A stretch of 64,000 nt of DNA from Burkholderiaceae bacterium DAT-1 (GTDB lineage: Bacteria; Pseudomonadota; Gammaproteobacteria; Burkholderiales; Chitinimonadaceae): the NCBI GenBank assembly GCA_019084025.1, contig JAHRBI010000004.1:248001-312000 (forward strand), given 5' to 3'. Of this stretch, positions 52,598-62,300 are shown in pieces (position 1 is the stretch's first letter; each line of letters opens with the position of its first letter). Below the pieces are notes generated by a model. The model searched no databases, was not told where the DNA came from, and was given only the letters and a program-made list of their open reading frames with translations. The position numbers and the translations under genes were made by a program.

Positions 52598-52628
52598 ATG
52601 GCGCGACTGGTTCGCGCCATTTCCTTTT
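52598..52628 (+). terminator. Intrinsic terminator after accA
   Basis: ATGGCGCG, a 7-base loop and CGCGCCAT, followed by TTCCTTTT. It ends only nine bases before the tilS start, so tilS is probably read through from accA at reduced level or has a promoter inside this gap. Confidence 0.8.
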
Positions 52629-52637
52629 GGAATCCGA

Positions 52638-53999
52638 ATGTCCGCCCAACCCTCAAAATATGCATCACCCGACGTACTGCGCCATTACGTGCTAGATCGA
52701 GCACGGGCGCTACCAGAAGATTGCCGCTCTCTCGTGATTGGGTATTCCGGGGGGCTCGACTCATCCGTGTTGTTGGATGTCATGGCGTGGGTGGCAAATC
52801 AGCGTTCAATTCATCTGTCAGCGATTCATGTGCATCATGGGCTCAGTCCTCATGCAGATGCCTGGGTCGCTCATTGCGAAGCGCAAGCCAGCCGCTATGG
52901 GCTATCTATCCGCATTGAGAAGGGTGAAGTTCGCACACGTGGTGAGGGCATTGAGGCTGCGGCAAGGCAGTTGCGACAGTCTGCCTTCCAGTCCTGCGCG
53001 CCAGCTACGATCGTACTGGCACATCATTCGGATGATCAGGCTGAGACATTGCTGTACCGGCTGGTACGCGGCACGGGGGTGCGTGGTGCAGGTGCAATTG
53101 CCGAATGGCATAGGACGCATACGCAAGTCATCTGGCGTCCTCTGCTCGAGATCCCGCGTTCTGCGCTTGAGGGATACGCGCGTGCATTAGGACTGAGCTG
53201 GATCGAGGATGAAAGCAATCAGTGCGATGATTTTGATCGCAATTATCTGCGCCAGCATGTTCTGCCGGCCATTGATCGACGTTTCCCGTCTGGTAAGCGT
53301 AACTTGGTGCGCGCTGCGAAGCAGTTTTCCGAGGCTGCAGCGTTGCTTGATGAACTTGCGGGCGCAGATGCAGGTCCGTGGCAGACTGGCCTGAATTTGT
53401 CCGCGCTTCGCCAGCTGAGTGCAGCGCGGCAGCGGAATGTACTGCGCTACGTGCTGGGTGAGTGTGGCGTCCAGGCAGCTGAAAAACACATCGATCTGGT
53501 GCTGCAGCAATTCTTGGGAGCCGGTGAAGATCGTATCCCGATGCTTCGCTTGGGGGAGCATGCGGTTCATCGTTACAGGGATCGGCTGTATATCGTCCCA
53601 TGGGTGCAGTCGGTACCGCAGGGGCAGGATGTATCGCCCGCCATCGGTGAGGCACGGCGGCCGGTGGGCTGGTTCGGCATGCTGCGCTGGCAGCCTGTGC
53701 CGACGGGTGGAATTGATCCTGCGCATAGCGGATTACGCGTATATTCGCGGCGCCAGGGATTGTCTATGCGTCTGTGGGCAGGCGGGCCAACCAAGCAAAT
53801 GAAACAACTGTTTCAGGAGGCCGGCATTCCGCCCTGGTTGCGCGAGCAATGGCCCATGATTTTTCGGGGTGATGAACTGGTTGCCATTCCGGGGATTGGC
53901 GTCGCCTCCCAATTCCAGTCTGCGTCCGGGCAGGTTGGCTGGCTGCCGATATGGACGCCGGATGGTATGGCTGCGGTTTTCGGTCAGTCGACAGACTGA
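52638..53999 (+). CDS. tilS: tRNA(Ile)-lysidine synthetase
   Basis: Attaches lysine to C34 of the CAU-anticodon tRNA-Ile so that it reads AUA. The 453-residue protein has the N-type ATP pyrophosphatase loop VIGYSGGLDSSVLLDVM near residue 33, HVHHGLSPHADAWVAHC near 65, LAHHSDDQAETLLYRL near 125, and WIEDESNQCDDFDRNYLRQH near 190. The C-terminal substrate-binding domain (RRQGLSMRLWAGGPTKQMKQ near 365) is present, as in the E. coli-type long form. Confidence 0.95.
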   Translation: MSAQPSKYASPDVLRHYVLDRARALPEDCRSLVIGYSGGLDSSVLLDVMAWVANQRSIHLSAIHVHHGLSPHADAWVAHCEAQASRYGLSIRIEKGEVRTRGEGIEAAARQLRQSAFQSCAPATIVLAHHSDDQAETLLYRLVRGTGVRGAGAIAEWHRTHTQVIWRPLLEIPRSALEGYARALGLSWIEDESNQCDDFDRNYLRQHVLPAIDRRFPSGKRNLVRAAKQFSEAAALLDELAGADAGPWQTGLNLSALRQLSAARQRNVLRYVLGECGVQAAEKHIDLVLQQFLGAGEDRIPMLRLGEHAVHRYRDRLYIVPWVQSVPQGQDVSPAIGEARRPVGWFGMLRWQPVPTGGIDPAHSGLRVYSRRQGLSMRLWAGGPTKQMKQLFQEAGIPPWLREQWPMIFRGDELVAIPGIGVASQFQSASGQVGWLPIWTPDGMAAVFGQSTD

Positions 54000-54027
54000 C
54001 CGGATGTTGGTCTAAGTGGGGGTGTGA

Positions 54028-54975
54028 CTATTGCCCCGGCGCCTGCAAGATCGGCTGGATTCCCATTTCCCGCAGTCGGTTTTCCATGCGCACTGCATCT
54101 TCCCTGGAACGGAATGGTCCGATCTGAATACGGGTTTCAACACGGGCGGGAATCCCTGCTGCGCGCAGTCTGCTCAATAATTTTTCTGCATTGTCACTAC
54201 TTTGAAAGACACCTGCCTGTAAATTGTAACCTTTGGCGCCTAGGGGCAGGATGCCACTGGCGATGCCGGTAATCATTTGCTCTGCCGTCTGTGGAAGTTG
54301 TTTCACAGGCTTGCTGGTGGGCATGGCTGGCGCTGGTACTGCAGCGGGTGTGCTTGGGGTGGAGGTGGCTTGCTGCGCCGTCGATTGAGTGGCTGACGCG
54401 CCCTTTGCGGGTGCCACCTGCTGTGCCGGCTTGTTCACCGCGGCTGCTTGGTTCGATGCCGTATGTGGCGCAGGGTGCTGAGCATTCACCGCAGGCGCTG
54501 GCTGATTGATGGTGTCTGCATCATGCTTTTCATTGGGTGCGTTCGGTTTGCCCTGTGCGGCATGTGTCGCAGGTGTCTGGGAACCGGATGGTGCATGAGC
54601 GCCTGTTGGCGCTGCTGTATCGCTTGCCTTGCTGTCGGTAGCGGCAGTTGCGGGAATCGCCGCACCGGTTGTCGTGGTGGGTGCTGGATGATCGCCGACC
54701 ACTTCAGGCTGGGCTGTGGAGGCTGGTGTTTCATCTGACTTGGCGGCAGGGGACGGCGTAATGGGTTTGGATTGGGGTTTAAGGGCTTGAACCGGGCTGA
54801 TGTTGGAGGACTCGCGTGCGACAGATTTGTCCGGTTCATCGAGTCTGTTCAGAGCGCCAATGATGATGGCAACAATGACGACCAGCACGACGGCAATGGC
54901 CAGTCGCTGGAAAAGTCGCTGCCGGATTTCCCGTTGAGCGTCGGCGTCGTCACGATCTGGCGCGTAATTTTGCAT
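54028..54975 (-). CDS. SPOR-domain membrane protein
   Basis: The 315-residue protein (start 54975, MQNYAPDRDDADAQREIRQR) has a short cytoplasmic part, one membrane helix (LAIAVVLVVIVAIIIGALN) near residue 30, a long Ala/Pro/Thr-rich linker, and a C-terminal SPOR domain (LQAGVFQSSDNAEKLLSRLR, then RVETRIQIGPFRSREDAVRM). SPOR domains bind denuded glycan at the division site, so it probably acts in septal wall remodelling. It is convergent with tilS and divergent from ndk. Confidence 0.88.
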   Translation of the reverse strand: MQNYAPDRDDADAQREIRQRLFQRLAIAVVLVVIVAIIIGALNRLDEPDKSVARESSNISPVQALKPQSKPITPSPAAKSDETPASTAQPEVVGDHPAPTTTTGAAIPATAATDSKASDTAAPTGAHAPSGSQTPATHAAQGKPNAPNEKHDADTINQPAPAVNAQHPAPHTASNQAAAVNKPAQQVAPAKGASATQSTAQQATSTPSTPAAVPAPAMPTSKPVKQLPQTAEQMITGIASGILPLGAKGYNLQAGVFQSSDNAEKLLSRLRAAGIPARVETRIQIGPFRSREDAVRMENRLREMGIQPILQAPGQ

Positions 54976-55190
54976 ATGGGCGTCTGTATTTGCCTGCTGG
55001 TTTGTCGGTTTGTCTGGCCCATTACGCGCAATTGCGCTTTCACTGAGCCAAAAGCTGCTAAAATACTGGGTCATTCAAATGCCGACAAGCACTGGCCCCT
55101 GATGTGGCCTGCTTTGCAGTACTTATGTTGCAGTCGGCGCAGTTCGTTGTAAACAGGTTTCCTTTTATCTTTTTGTTTGGAGAGTAGTCA

Positions 55191-55616
55191 ATGGCTATCG
55201 AACGCACCCTGTCGATCATCAAGCCCGATGCAGTTGCAAAGAACGTGATCGGTCAGATCTACGCTCGCTTCGAAAATGCTGGCCTGAAGATCGTTGCTTC
55301 GCGCATGGCTCATCTGTCCCGCGCTGAAGCTGAAGGCTTCTACGCAGTGCACAAAGAGCGTCCTTTCTTCAAGGATCTGGTTGATTTCATGGTGTCCGGT
55401 CCGGTCGTAATCCAAGTGCTGGAAGGCGAGAACGCAGTTCTGAAGCACCGCGATCTGATGGGTGCCACCGACCCGAAGAAGGCAGAGAAGGGCACCATCC
55501 GTGCTGACTTCGCTGAATCCATCGACGCAAACGCCGTGCACGGTTCCGACAGCCTGGAAAATGCAGCGAACGAAATCGCTTATTTCTTCCCGGCTTCGCA
55601 CGTGTTCGCACGCTAA
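55191..55616 (+). CDS. ndk: Nucleoside diphosphate kinase
   Basis: Balances nucleoside triphosphates by phosphate transfer through a phospho-histidine. The 141-residue protein has [20 protein letters not shown] near residue 3, [20 protein letters not shown] near 52, the ATP-site region [19 protein letters not shown] near 90 and the catalytic His in [12 protein letters not shown] near 118. It lies directly before rlmN with a 54-base gap. Confidence 0.98.
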   Translation: MAIERTLSIIKPDAVAKNVIGQIYARFENAGLKIVASRMAHLSRAEAEGFYAVHKERPFFKDLVDFMVSGPVVIQVLEGENAVLKHRDLMGATDPKKAEKGTIRADFAESIDANAVHGSDSLENAANEIAYFFPASHVFAR

Positions 55617-55670
55617 GTCGAAATCTGGTCTAGTACCAAAGTAATCGCGTGTAAGGACTGGTTGTAAAAG

Positions 55671-56774
55671 ATGTCTGTCAATTTGCTGGATTTTGATGCT
55701 GCCCGTTTTGCCGAATTTCTGGCTGAGCGTGGCGAGAAGCCATTTCGTGCCAAACAGCTGATGCGCTGGATTCATCATTTTGGTGAGTCAGACTTCGGCA
55801 ATATGACCGACATCGCCAAGGTAACACGCGAAAAGCTTGCAGCCGAGGCGGTCATTGCGCCGCCCCGGTTGATGACCGAGCAAGCTTCATCCGATGGCAC
55901 CCGTAAGTGGTTGCTGGATGTGGGTACCGGTAACGGTGTCGAAACTGTTTTTATCCCTGAAGATGATCGCGGTACGCTGTGCGTGTCGAGTCAGGTGGGG
56001 TGTGCGCTGGAGTGCACTTTCTGCTCGACGGGTCGTCAGGGCTTCAATCGTAATCTCACCACCGCCGAAATCATCGGCCAATTGTGGTGGGCAAATCGTG
56101 CGCTAGGTCGTGATCCTAAAGGTGATCGCATCATCTCCAATGTGGTAATGATGGGGATGGGTGAGCCGCTGGCCAATTTCGACAATGTCGTTGCGGCCAT
56201 GAATATCATGCTGGACGACAATGCTTACGGATTGTCACGTCGTCGCGTCACGCTATCTACGTCTGGTATTGTTCCTGCCATGGATCGTCTGCGTGAAGCG
56301 TGTCCTGTGGCATTGGCTGTCAGCTTGCATGCGCCCAACGATCCCTTGCGCGACGAAATCGTCCCGATCAACAAGAAATATCCACTGCGTGAGCTGATGG
56401 CTGCGTGTGAACGCTACCTCGAAAAGGCGCCGCGCGACTTCATTACCTTCGAATATGTGATGCTTGATGGCGTGAATGACACGCTCGAGCATGCAAAGCA
56501 GCTGCTGGCGCTTGTCAAGCATGTGCCATGCAAGTTCAATCTGATACCGTTCAACCCGTTCCCGAATTCAGGGTACGATCGGTCCCGTCCTGATTCAATC
56601 AGACGTTTCCGTGACCGATTGATCGAAGCAGGGTACATTGTGACCGTGCGCAAGACGCGTGGTGACGATATTGATGCTGCATGTGGTCAACTGGCTGGCC
56701 AGGTACTGGATAAAACAAAACGTACTTTGCGTTTAAAGCAGCTCGATGATCAGGGCGATAGCCTGACAAACTGA
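55671..56774 (+). CDS. rlmN: Dual-specificity RNA methyltransferase RlmN
   Basis: Radical-SAM enzyme that methylates C2 of A2503 in 23S rRNA and A37 of some tRNAs. The 367-residue protein has the cluster-binding CxxxCxxC in [17 protein letters not shown] near residue 110, [17 protein letters not shown] near 163, [10 protein letters not shown] near 195, [20 protein letters not shown] near 218 and the methyl-carrier Cys region [11 protein letters not shown] near 345. It begins the run rlmN-pilW-rodZ-ispG-hisS. Confidence 0.97.
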   Translation: MSVNLLDFDAARFAEFLAERGEKPFRAKQLMRWIHHFGESDFGNMTDIAKVTREKLAAEAVIAPPRLMTEQASSDGTRKWLLDVGTGNGVETVFIPEDDRGTLCVSSQVGCALECTFCSTGRQGFNRNLTTAEIIGQLWWANRALGRDPKGDRIISNVVMMGMGEPLANFDNVVAAMNIMLDDNAYGLSRRRVTLSTSGIVPAMDRLREACPVALAVSLHAPNDPLRDEIVPINKKYPLRELMAACERYLEKAPRDFITFEYVMLDGVNDTLEHAKQLLALVKHVPCKFNLIPFNPFPNSGYDRSRPDSIRRFRDRLIEAGYIVTVRKTRGDDIDAACGQLAGQVLDKTKRTLRLKQLDDQGDSLTN

Positions 56775-56807
56775 TTAACACTGAAGCGGTTGGAGGTGAG
56801 TAAGGCG

Positions 56808-57551
56808 ATGAAATGCATCCGGAAACTATTGGCTGGAGTTTGGTTAGTCGCCTGTTTACCTGCTTGGGCAGAGGTAGACCATATTGAAGTCGCCAAGATT
56901 CGGACAGAGCTTGCTGCCAACTATTTCCAGCGCGGACAGTTTGAGGTTGCGCTGGAAGAGCTGAATCATGCGCTGGGTGCAGCAGGCTCATTTGCGCCTG
57001 CATATGGTTTGCGTGCGCTGATTTATACCGAATTGCGCGATTATGCGACTGCCAACGAGGCATTTCTGCGCGCCCTGCATTATGCGGGCAACGATTCAGA
57101 CATTAATCACAATTACGGCTGGTTTTTGTGCATGCGCATGAATAAACCGGCAGAATCTATCAAATATTTCACAGCGGCACTTCAAAATCCCCTGTACGCT
57201 TCTCCCGCACGTACGCAGGCGGTCGGCGCGCATTGTGCGGTTTCAGCGGGGAAGCTGGAACTCGCGCAGGATTGGATTTCACGCGCTTCACGATTTAATC
57301 CGAATAACACTGATTTAATGCTGAGTCAGGCCGAATATGCACTTGCAGGTGGCGACCTGATCTCGGCGCGGCGGTATCTGAACCGGTTTAATCAGGCATC
57401 TCCCCAGACATCTACCTCACTGTGGCTCGGGGTGCGTCTTGAACATAAGGCCGGGGATATGCCTGCGCGCGATAAGCTGGCGCGCGAGCTGAAAAATGCA
57501 TTCACTGACAGCTTTGAGGCAAGCCTCCTGGCTGCAGGCAAATTCGAATAA
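56808..57551 (+). CDS. pilW: Type IV pilus biogenesis protein PilW/PilF
   Basis: Outer-membrane-associated TPR protein needed for assembly or stability of the PilQ secretin. The 247-residue protein (ATG 56808) has an N-terminal signal (LLAGVWLVACLPAWAE; a Cys within it may allow lipidation) and TPR repeats: ELAANYFQRGQFEVALEELN near residue 30, NHNYGWFLCMRMNKPAESI near 100 and AEYALAGGDLISARRYLNRF near 175. The place between rlmN and rodZ is typical for pilW/pilF. Confidence 0.88.
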   Translation: MKCIRKLLAGVWLVACLPAWAEVDHIEVAKIRTELAANYFQRGQFEVALEELNHALGAAGSFAPAYGLRALIYTELRDYATANEAFLRALHYAGNDSDINHNYGWFLCMRMNKPAESIKYFTAALQNPLYASPARTQAVGAHCAVSAGKLELAQDWISRASRFNPNNTDLMLSQAEYALAGGDLISARRYLNRFNQASPQTSTSLWLGVRLEHKAGDMPARDKLARELKNAFTDSFEASLLAAGKFE

Positions 57552-57587
57552 TATTCAGGCAGGGTGATCTGGAGAGTCATGACAGTC

Positions 57588-58694
57588 ATGAATCAAAGCG
57601 AACAAGAATTGAATGAGGGCGTGCTTGCATCTGCAGTGGAGACCTCTTCCGCAGGCGCAGTGCTTTCAGAGCAGCGCAAAATTGCAGGGTTATCGGTTGC
57701 TGATGTAGCGTCAAAGCTAAAGCTATCAGCTCGACAGATCGAGGCCCTCGAAGCAAATCGCTACGATCAGCTTCCGGGTAATACGTTTGTTCGCGGATTT
57801 GTACGGAACTATGCACGCATTCTGGAAGTGGATGCGATGCCATTACTCGAATACCTGGATAGTCATCTTCCTAAGGAAGTTCCGCAGTCGGCGCTGCCTC
57901 GCCTGGCAGATCAGCATCTTCCGGTGTTGCGTCCTGATGGTGGCAAAGGCGGTGTCGGCGGACGATTTATCGCGGCTGGCGTTATGCTTGGCGCGCTTGC
58001 AGCAGGTGGATTCTACGTTTACCAGCGAGGTCTGGAACCTAAGCTGATTATGGCAGAGACCGAAACGCCAGCGCCCCCTGCCTTGGTGCAGCCGGTGCAG
58101 CAGGCTGATCTCGTCAAGAGTGATGTCCCGCAGATGGATGCAGCCGCTACCGCACAGCAGGCAGGTGGTACGACAGATGGCGCTGCACCCTTGGCCGCAG
58201 ATGCAGCACAGTCCACAGCACCCGCTGTTACTGGGACGACACCTGTCGATGTAAAAGACGCACCCAAGGCAGGCGCAAATTCCGCCCCGGTGGTCGCCGA
58301 TTCCACTCGGCAAGAAGCAGGGCGCCCGGTAGCTGGAGCGTTGCCCAAATCGGAACCAAAGCCTGATACCAAGCCTGTTGTTGAAAATAAACCAGCTGAA
58401 ATAAAGGTAGCGACCGCAGATGCCAAAAAGGTGTCCGATCAGTCTCCCGCGGACGCAAAGGGTGACATTCGTCTGGTTGCGCACGAAGAGGCATGGGTGC
58501 AGATTACCGATGCGACGGGTAAACGATTGTTGAATGAGCTGGTGCCCGCCGGCACAACGCGCATTGTTGGTGGTGTTGCGCCCTACAAGGCCCGGATCGG
58601 AAATGCGGGGCAAACCGAGCTCTATTACAAGGGCAAGCCGACCGACCTGACTTCGCGCACCAAGGTCAATGTGGCCAATCTGGATTTGCCGTAA
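57588..58694 (+). CDS. rodZ: RodZ-like helix-turn-helix membrane protein
   Basis: Cytoskeleton-linked membrane protein that links MreB to the wall-building complex in relatives. The 368-residue protein has an N-terminal HTH_25 domain (AGLSVADVASKLKLSARQIE near residue 35, NTFVRGFVRNYARILEV near 65), a membrane helix (GGRFIAAGVMLGALAAGGFY near 125), a long Ala/Pro/Lys linker and the C-terminal DUF4115 domain (AHEEAWVQITDATGKRLLNE near 300). The start is ambiguous among 57579 and 57588. Context (pilW before, ispG after) is standard. Confidence 0.86.
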   Translation: MNQSEQELNEGVLASAVETSSAGAVLSEQRKIAGLSVADVASKLKLSARQIEALEANRYDQLPGNTFVRGFVRNYARILEVDAMPLLEYLDSHLPKEVPQSALPRLADQHLPVLRPDGGKGGVGGRFIAAGVMLGALAAGGFYVYQRGLEPKLIMAETETPAPPALVQPVQQADLVKSDVPQMDAAATAQQAGGTTDGAAPLAADAAQSTAPAVTGTTPVDVKDAPKAGANSAPVVADSTRQEAGRPVAGALPKSEPKPDTKPVVENKPAEIKVATADAKKVSDQSPADAKGDIRLVAHEEAWVQITDATGKRLLNELVPAGTTRIVGGVAPYKARIGNAGQTELYYKGKPTDLTSRTKVNVANLDLP

Positions 58695-58739
58695 TTTTTT
58701 GGCAATATCCTGTACAATCGCAAACTAACGATTCAACCT

Positions 58740-58762
58740 GTCGACCGGCTTGTCCGGTCGAC
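58740..58762 (+). promoter_or_regulatory. 9-bp-stem hairpin in the ispG leader
   Basis: GTCGACCGG, loop CTTGT, CCGGTCGAC lies 26-48 bases before the ispG ATG. The following bases are not a T-run, so it is not a clear terminator. It may affect translation or transcript processing of ispG. Confidence 0.45.
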
Positions 58763-58787
58763 GCATTTTGAAATGATCTGAAAGAAC

Positions 58788-60053
58788 ATGGCTTTAACTC
58801 GTCGCGAATCCCGACGTATGCTGGTGGGTGGTGTGGTTGTCGGTGGAGGTGCCCCGGTTGTGGTTCAGTCCATGACCAATACGGATACCGCAGATGCCGA
58901 AGCCACGGCAGTCCAGGCTTTTCAGTTATGGCAAGCTGGCTCCGAGCTCGTCCGCATTACAGTCAACTCACCAGAGGCGGCGGCACAGGTATCCGCAATT
59001 CGCGCCCGTCTGGATGAGATGGGATGTCCTGTACCGCTGATTGGCGACTTTCATTTCAATGGCCACAAATTACTTGCGCAGTATCCCGATTGTGCTGCCG
59101 CACTGGCTAAATATCGCATCAATCCTGGCAATGTAGGCAAAGGCAGCAAGCGAGACGAGCAATTTGCCGCCATGATTGAAACGGCCATCCGTTTCGACAA
59201 GCCGGTTCGCATTGGTGTGAACTGGGGAAGTCTGGATCAGCAGATGCTGGCGCGGATGATGGACGAGAATGCACATGCGGCGGTACCGCTGGGCCCTGAT
59301 GCGCTGATGCGTGAAGCGCTCATTCGTTCGGCGCTAGAGAGCGCCGCCAAGGCCGAAGAACTGGGCTTGCCCGGTGATCGCATCTGTATCTCCTGCAAAG
59401 TCTCCAATGTTCAGGATTTGATTCTCGTATACCGCTCGCTGGGGCAGCGATGCAGCTATCCGCTACATCTTGGTCTGACTGAAGCGGGCATGGGTTCGAA
59501 GGGAATTGTCGCATCAACCGCTGCCCTGTCAATTCTGTTGCAGGAGGGGATTGGTGACACGATTCGTGTCTCGCTGACACCTGAGCCCGGAGAGGCTCGC
59601 ACCAAGGAAGTTGTGGTTGCGCAGGAAATTCTGCAGACCATGGGGATTCGTTCGTTTACCCCGCTGGTGACGGCATGTCCCGGGTGTGGTCGCACGACAT
59701 CGACCTATTTTCAGGAGTTGGCGCAGAAAATCCAGACATGGCTGCGCGAGCAAATGCCGGCCTGGCGCAGTCAGTATCCGGGTGTCGAAACGCTGAATGT
59801 GGCTGTGATGGGGTGTGTGGTCAACGGCCCGGGTGAGTCAAAGCTGGCCAATATCGGTATTTCCTTACCGGGAACGGGTGAGGTGCCGGTGGCGCCCGTC
59901 TATGTAGATGGCGAAAAAAATGTCACATTGAAGGGTGATCACATTGCTGAAGAGTTTCAGGCATTGGTTGCTCGCTATGTGCAGGAACATTACGCAGAGG
60001 GTGGCCGTTTGCGCAGACAGCACACCGTGATCCCCCTCAAGCCGCTGGCCTGA
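58788..60053 (+). CDS. ispG: 4-hydroxy-3-methylbut-2-en-1-yl diphosphate synthase IspG
   Basis: Fourth iron-sulfur-dependent step cluster of the MEP pathway, forming HMBPP. The 421-residue protein has [20 protein letters not shown] near residue 25, the cluster Cys pair in [15 protein letters not shown] near residue 300, and the third Cys in [20 protein letters not shown] near 345. Length is as expected for the proteobacterial two-domain form. It is followed by hisS 40 bases on. Confidence 0.96.
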   Translation: MALTRRESRRMLVGGVVVGGGAPVVVQSMTNTDTADAEATAVQAFQLWQAGSELVRITVNSPEAAAQVSAIRARLDEMGCPVPLIGDFHFNGHKLLAQYPDCAAALAKYRINPGNVGKGSKRDEQFAAMIETAIRFDKPVRIGVNWGSLDQQMLARMMDENAHAAVPLGPDALMREALIRSALESAAKAEELGLPGDRICISCKVSNVQDLILVYRSLGQRCSYPLHLGLTEAGMGSKGIVASTAALSILLQEGIGDTIRVSLTPEPGEARTKEVVVAQEILQTMGIRSFTPLVTACPGCGRTTSTYFQELAQKIQTWLREQMPAWRSQYPGVETLNVAVMGCVVNGPGESKLANIGISLPGTGEVPVAPVYVDGEKNVTLKGDHIAEEFQALVARYVQEHYAEGGRLRRQHTVIPLKPLA

Positions 60054-60093
60054 TGGCAGCGAGCAGAAGAAAAGTATAAGGATAATCAGATTC

Positions 60094-61353
60094 ATGGCTG
60101 ACAAGATTGAACGCATCAAGGGCTTTTACGACATTCTGCCCGATGACGCGGCGCTCTGGCTGAAGCTGGAAGAGGCGGGTCGCAAGGTGCTCGCTCAGTA
60201 CGGCTATCGTAATATCCGCATGCCGGTAGTAGAGGACACTGCACTGTTTGTGCGTGGTGTAGGCGAGCACACTGATATCGTCGAAAAGGAAATGTACTCC
60301 TGGACTGACGCGCTCAATAGTGATCGTTTGACACTGCGTCCCGAAGGAACTGCAGGGTGTGTGCGTGCCGTGGTTGAGTCCAATCTCACCTATAACGGTC
60401 CGCAGCGCCTGTGGTATATCGGACCCATGTTCCGTCATGAAAAACCGCAAAAGGGTCGTCAGCGGCAGTTTCATCAGCTCGGCGCCGAAGCATTCGGGTT
60501 CGCCGACGCTGAAGTTGATGCCGAACAGATCATCATGCTGGCGCGCCTGTGGCGCGAATTGGGCATTGCCGATGTCGAGCTGCACCTGAATACCATTGGC
60601 GATGCGCCGGAACGAGCGGCATATCGCCAGACCCTGATCGCCTATTTCGAGCAGCATATGGACGTGCTCGATGAGGATGCACGCCGTCGTTTGCATGCGA
60701 ATCCGCTGCGTATTCTCGACAGCAAGAATCCGGCGATGCAGGCAGTGATCGAAGCTGCGCCGCGCCTATTTGATACGCTCGGCGAGGATACTCGCAGTCA
60801 TTTTGAACGCGTATGCAGGCGTCTGGATGCGGCCGGCGTGAAGTACGTGTTCAATCATCGTCTTGTGCGCGGGCTGGATTATTACAACCGCACCGTGTTC
60901 GAGTGGGTGACGACCCGCCTTGGCTCTCAGGGTACGATTGCAGGTGGCGGCCGGTACGATGGTCTGGTCGAGCAACTTGGTGGTAAGCCCACCCCGGCAT
61001 GTGGCTTCGGACTTGGTCTGGAGCGCGTCTTTCTGCTGATGCAGGAGTACGGTGTGCAGGCTGCGGCTGAGCTGGATGCCTATATGGTGGTGGCGGGTGA
61101 CAAGGCAGCAGCTGTGGCACCGCAAGTCGCAGAGCAATTGCGTGACGCAGGGCTTCGCATTGCGATGCATGTCGGAGGCGGAAGCTTCAAGTCGCAAATG
61201 AAAAAGGCAGATGCATCAGGTGCGCCTTGGGCAATCATCATTGGTGATGATGAGGCTGAGCAGGGTGTGGCGGCACTCAAGCATTTACGCGATGCTGACC
61301 GCGCACAACAGACGCTGGCTGTCATGGAACTTGCGGCAGCAATGACTGCCTGA
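60094..61353 (+). CDS. hisS: Histidyl-tRNA synthetase
   Basis: Class II synthetase that charges tRNA-His. The 419-residue protein has motif 1 region IKGFYDILPDDAALWLKLEE near residue 6, motif 2 LRPEGTAGCVRAVVESNL near 80, the HisA motif RLVRGLDYYNRTVFEWVT near 258, GGGRYDGLVEQLGG near 285 and motif 3 ACGFGLGLERVFLLMQ near 305. The C-terminal anticodon-binding domain is complete. Confidence 0.98.
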   Translation: MADKIERIKGFYDILPDDAALWLKLEEAGRKVLAQYGYRNIRMPVVEDTALFVRGVGEHTDIVEKEMYSWTDALNSDRLTLRPEGTAGCVRAVVESNLTYNGPQRLWYIGPMFRHEKPQKGRQRQFHQLGAEAFGFADAEVDAEQIIMLARLWRELGIADVELHLNTIGDAPERAAYRQTLIAYFEQHMDVLDEDARRRLHANPLRILDSKNPAMQAVIEAAPRLFDTLGEDTRSHFERVCRRLDAAGVKYVFNHRLVRGLDYYNRTVFEWVTTRLGSQGTIAGGGRYDGLVEQLGGKPTPACGFGLGLERVFLLMQEYGVQAAAELDAYMVVAGDKAAAVAPQVAEQLRDAGLRIAMHVGGGSFKSQMKKADASGAPWAIIIGDDEAEQGVAALKHLRDADRAQQTLAVMELAAAMTA

Positions 61354-61375
61354 TACAGATAGCGTCCGGAACATC

Positions 61376-61660
61376 ATGACTCAAGTCGCAACCGCAGCAG
61401 GAAAACTGAAAATATCCCGTAAAATGACGCTTATCAACGCGATCGGTGCGGTATGTCTCGGTTTGGGTTTGACCAGTGTACTGGGTGAAGGGGGCGCATT
61501 GCATCCTTTGCTGGCCAGTCGCACGGTGGGCGGCATGCTATGTCTGGTCGGTACAGGGTTAACCGGCTGGTTCACAGTGGATTTGCTGAAACGGATACAG
61601 GCCAGACAGCACGCTTTGATGCGTCAGGCCTTCGAACAAAACAATTCAGGGAAGCATTGA
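61376..61660 (+). CDS. Small hypothetical membrane protein
   Basis: The 94-residue protein has two hydrophobic segments (LINAIGAVCLGLGLTSVLG near residue 18 and VGGMLCLVGTGLTGWFTVDL near 50) and a charged tail. It lies 22 bases after hisS and five before yfgM, so it is part of the operon. No family recognised. A helical two-pass inner-membrane protein is likely. Confidence 0.6.
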   Translation: MTQVATAAGKLKISRKMTLINAIGAVCLGLGLTSVLGEGGALHPLLASRTVGGMLCLVGTGLTGWFTVDLLKRIQARQHALMRQAFEQNNSGKH

Positions 61661-61665
61661 ACGCA

Positions 61666-62298
61666 ATGGCAGCTTTTGATTTGCAGGAACAGGAACAACT
61701 CGCGTCTTTCAAGGCATGGTGGCACAGCTGGGGGCAGTACTTGGCGATTGGTGTTTTCGCACTGTCTGTTGCCTATGTGGGTAGCAAAGGTTGGCAAGGC
61801 ATACAGTCCGATCGTGGTGCAAAGGCAGCAGATGCATTCGCGCCAGTAGCCGAAGCCATTAAGTCGCACGACTTTGCCAAAACAGATAGCGCGTTGAAGG
61901 CGTTCATTCTCGATCAGTCGGGTAGTCCGCTTGCGGCGCGAGGCCAGCTGGAACTCGCCAAGATGGCATTTGAATCGGGTAAGCTTGACGATGCGCGCAA
62001 GGCGCTGGATTGGGTAATCGCCAATTCCAAAGAGTCCGCCCTTGTTGACACTGCTTCCATTCGTTTGGCCAATGTTTTGCTCGATCAAAAGCAATATGAT
62101 GCGGCACTGGCGGCAGTCAAAGCACCGAAGAACCTGACTTTTGATCGTCTGTTTGCCGAAACCCGTGGTGATATTCTGTCTATCAAGGGCGATGTGGCGG
62201 GTGCGCGTACAGCGTACAATGACGCGATCAAAACAATGGAAAAAGATGCGCCCGCACGCAAGCTGATCGAAATCAAGTTATCTGGTCTGGGAGGTTGA
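61666..62298 (+). CDS. yfgM: YfgM-like ancillary SecYEG translocon subunit
   Basis: The 210-residue protein (ATG 61666, MAAFDLQEQEQLASFKAWWH) has the YfgM plan: a short cytoplasmic N-terminus, one membrane helix (YLAIGVFALSVAYVGSKGW near residue 25) and a periplasmic TPR-like domain (LAARGQLELAKMAFESGKLD near 90, RLANVLLDQKQYDAALAAVK near 130). It links the Sec translocon with periplasmic chaperones in E. coli. It sits directly before bamB, as in most proteobacteria. Confidence 0.9.
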   Translation: MAAFDLQEQEQLASFKAWWHSWGQYLAIGVFALSVAYVGSKGWQGIQSDRGAKAADAFAPVAEAIKSHDFAKTDSALKAFILDQSGSPLAARGQLELAKMAFESGKLDDARKALDWVIANSKESALVDTASIRLANVLLDQKQYDAALAAVKAPKNLTFDRLFAETRGDILSIKGDVAGARTAYNDAIKTMEKDAPARKLIEIKLSGLGG

Positions 62299-62300
62299 GC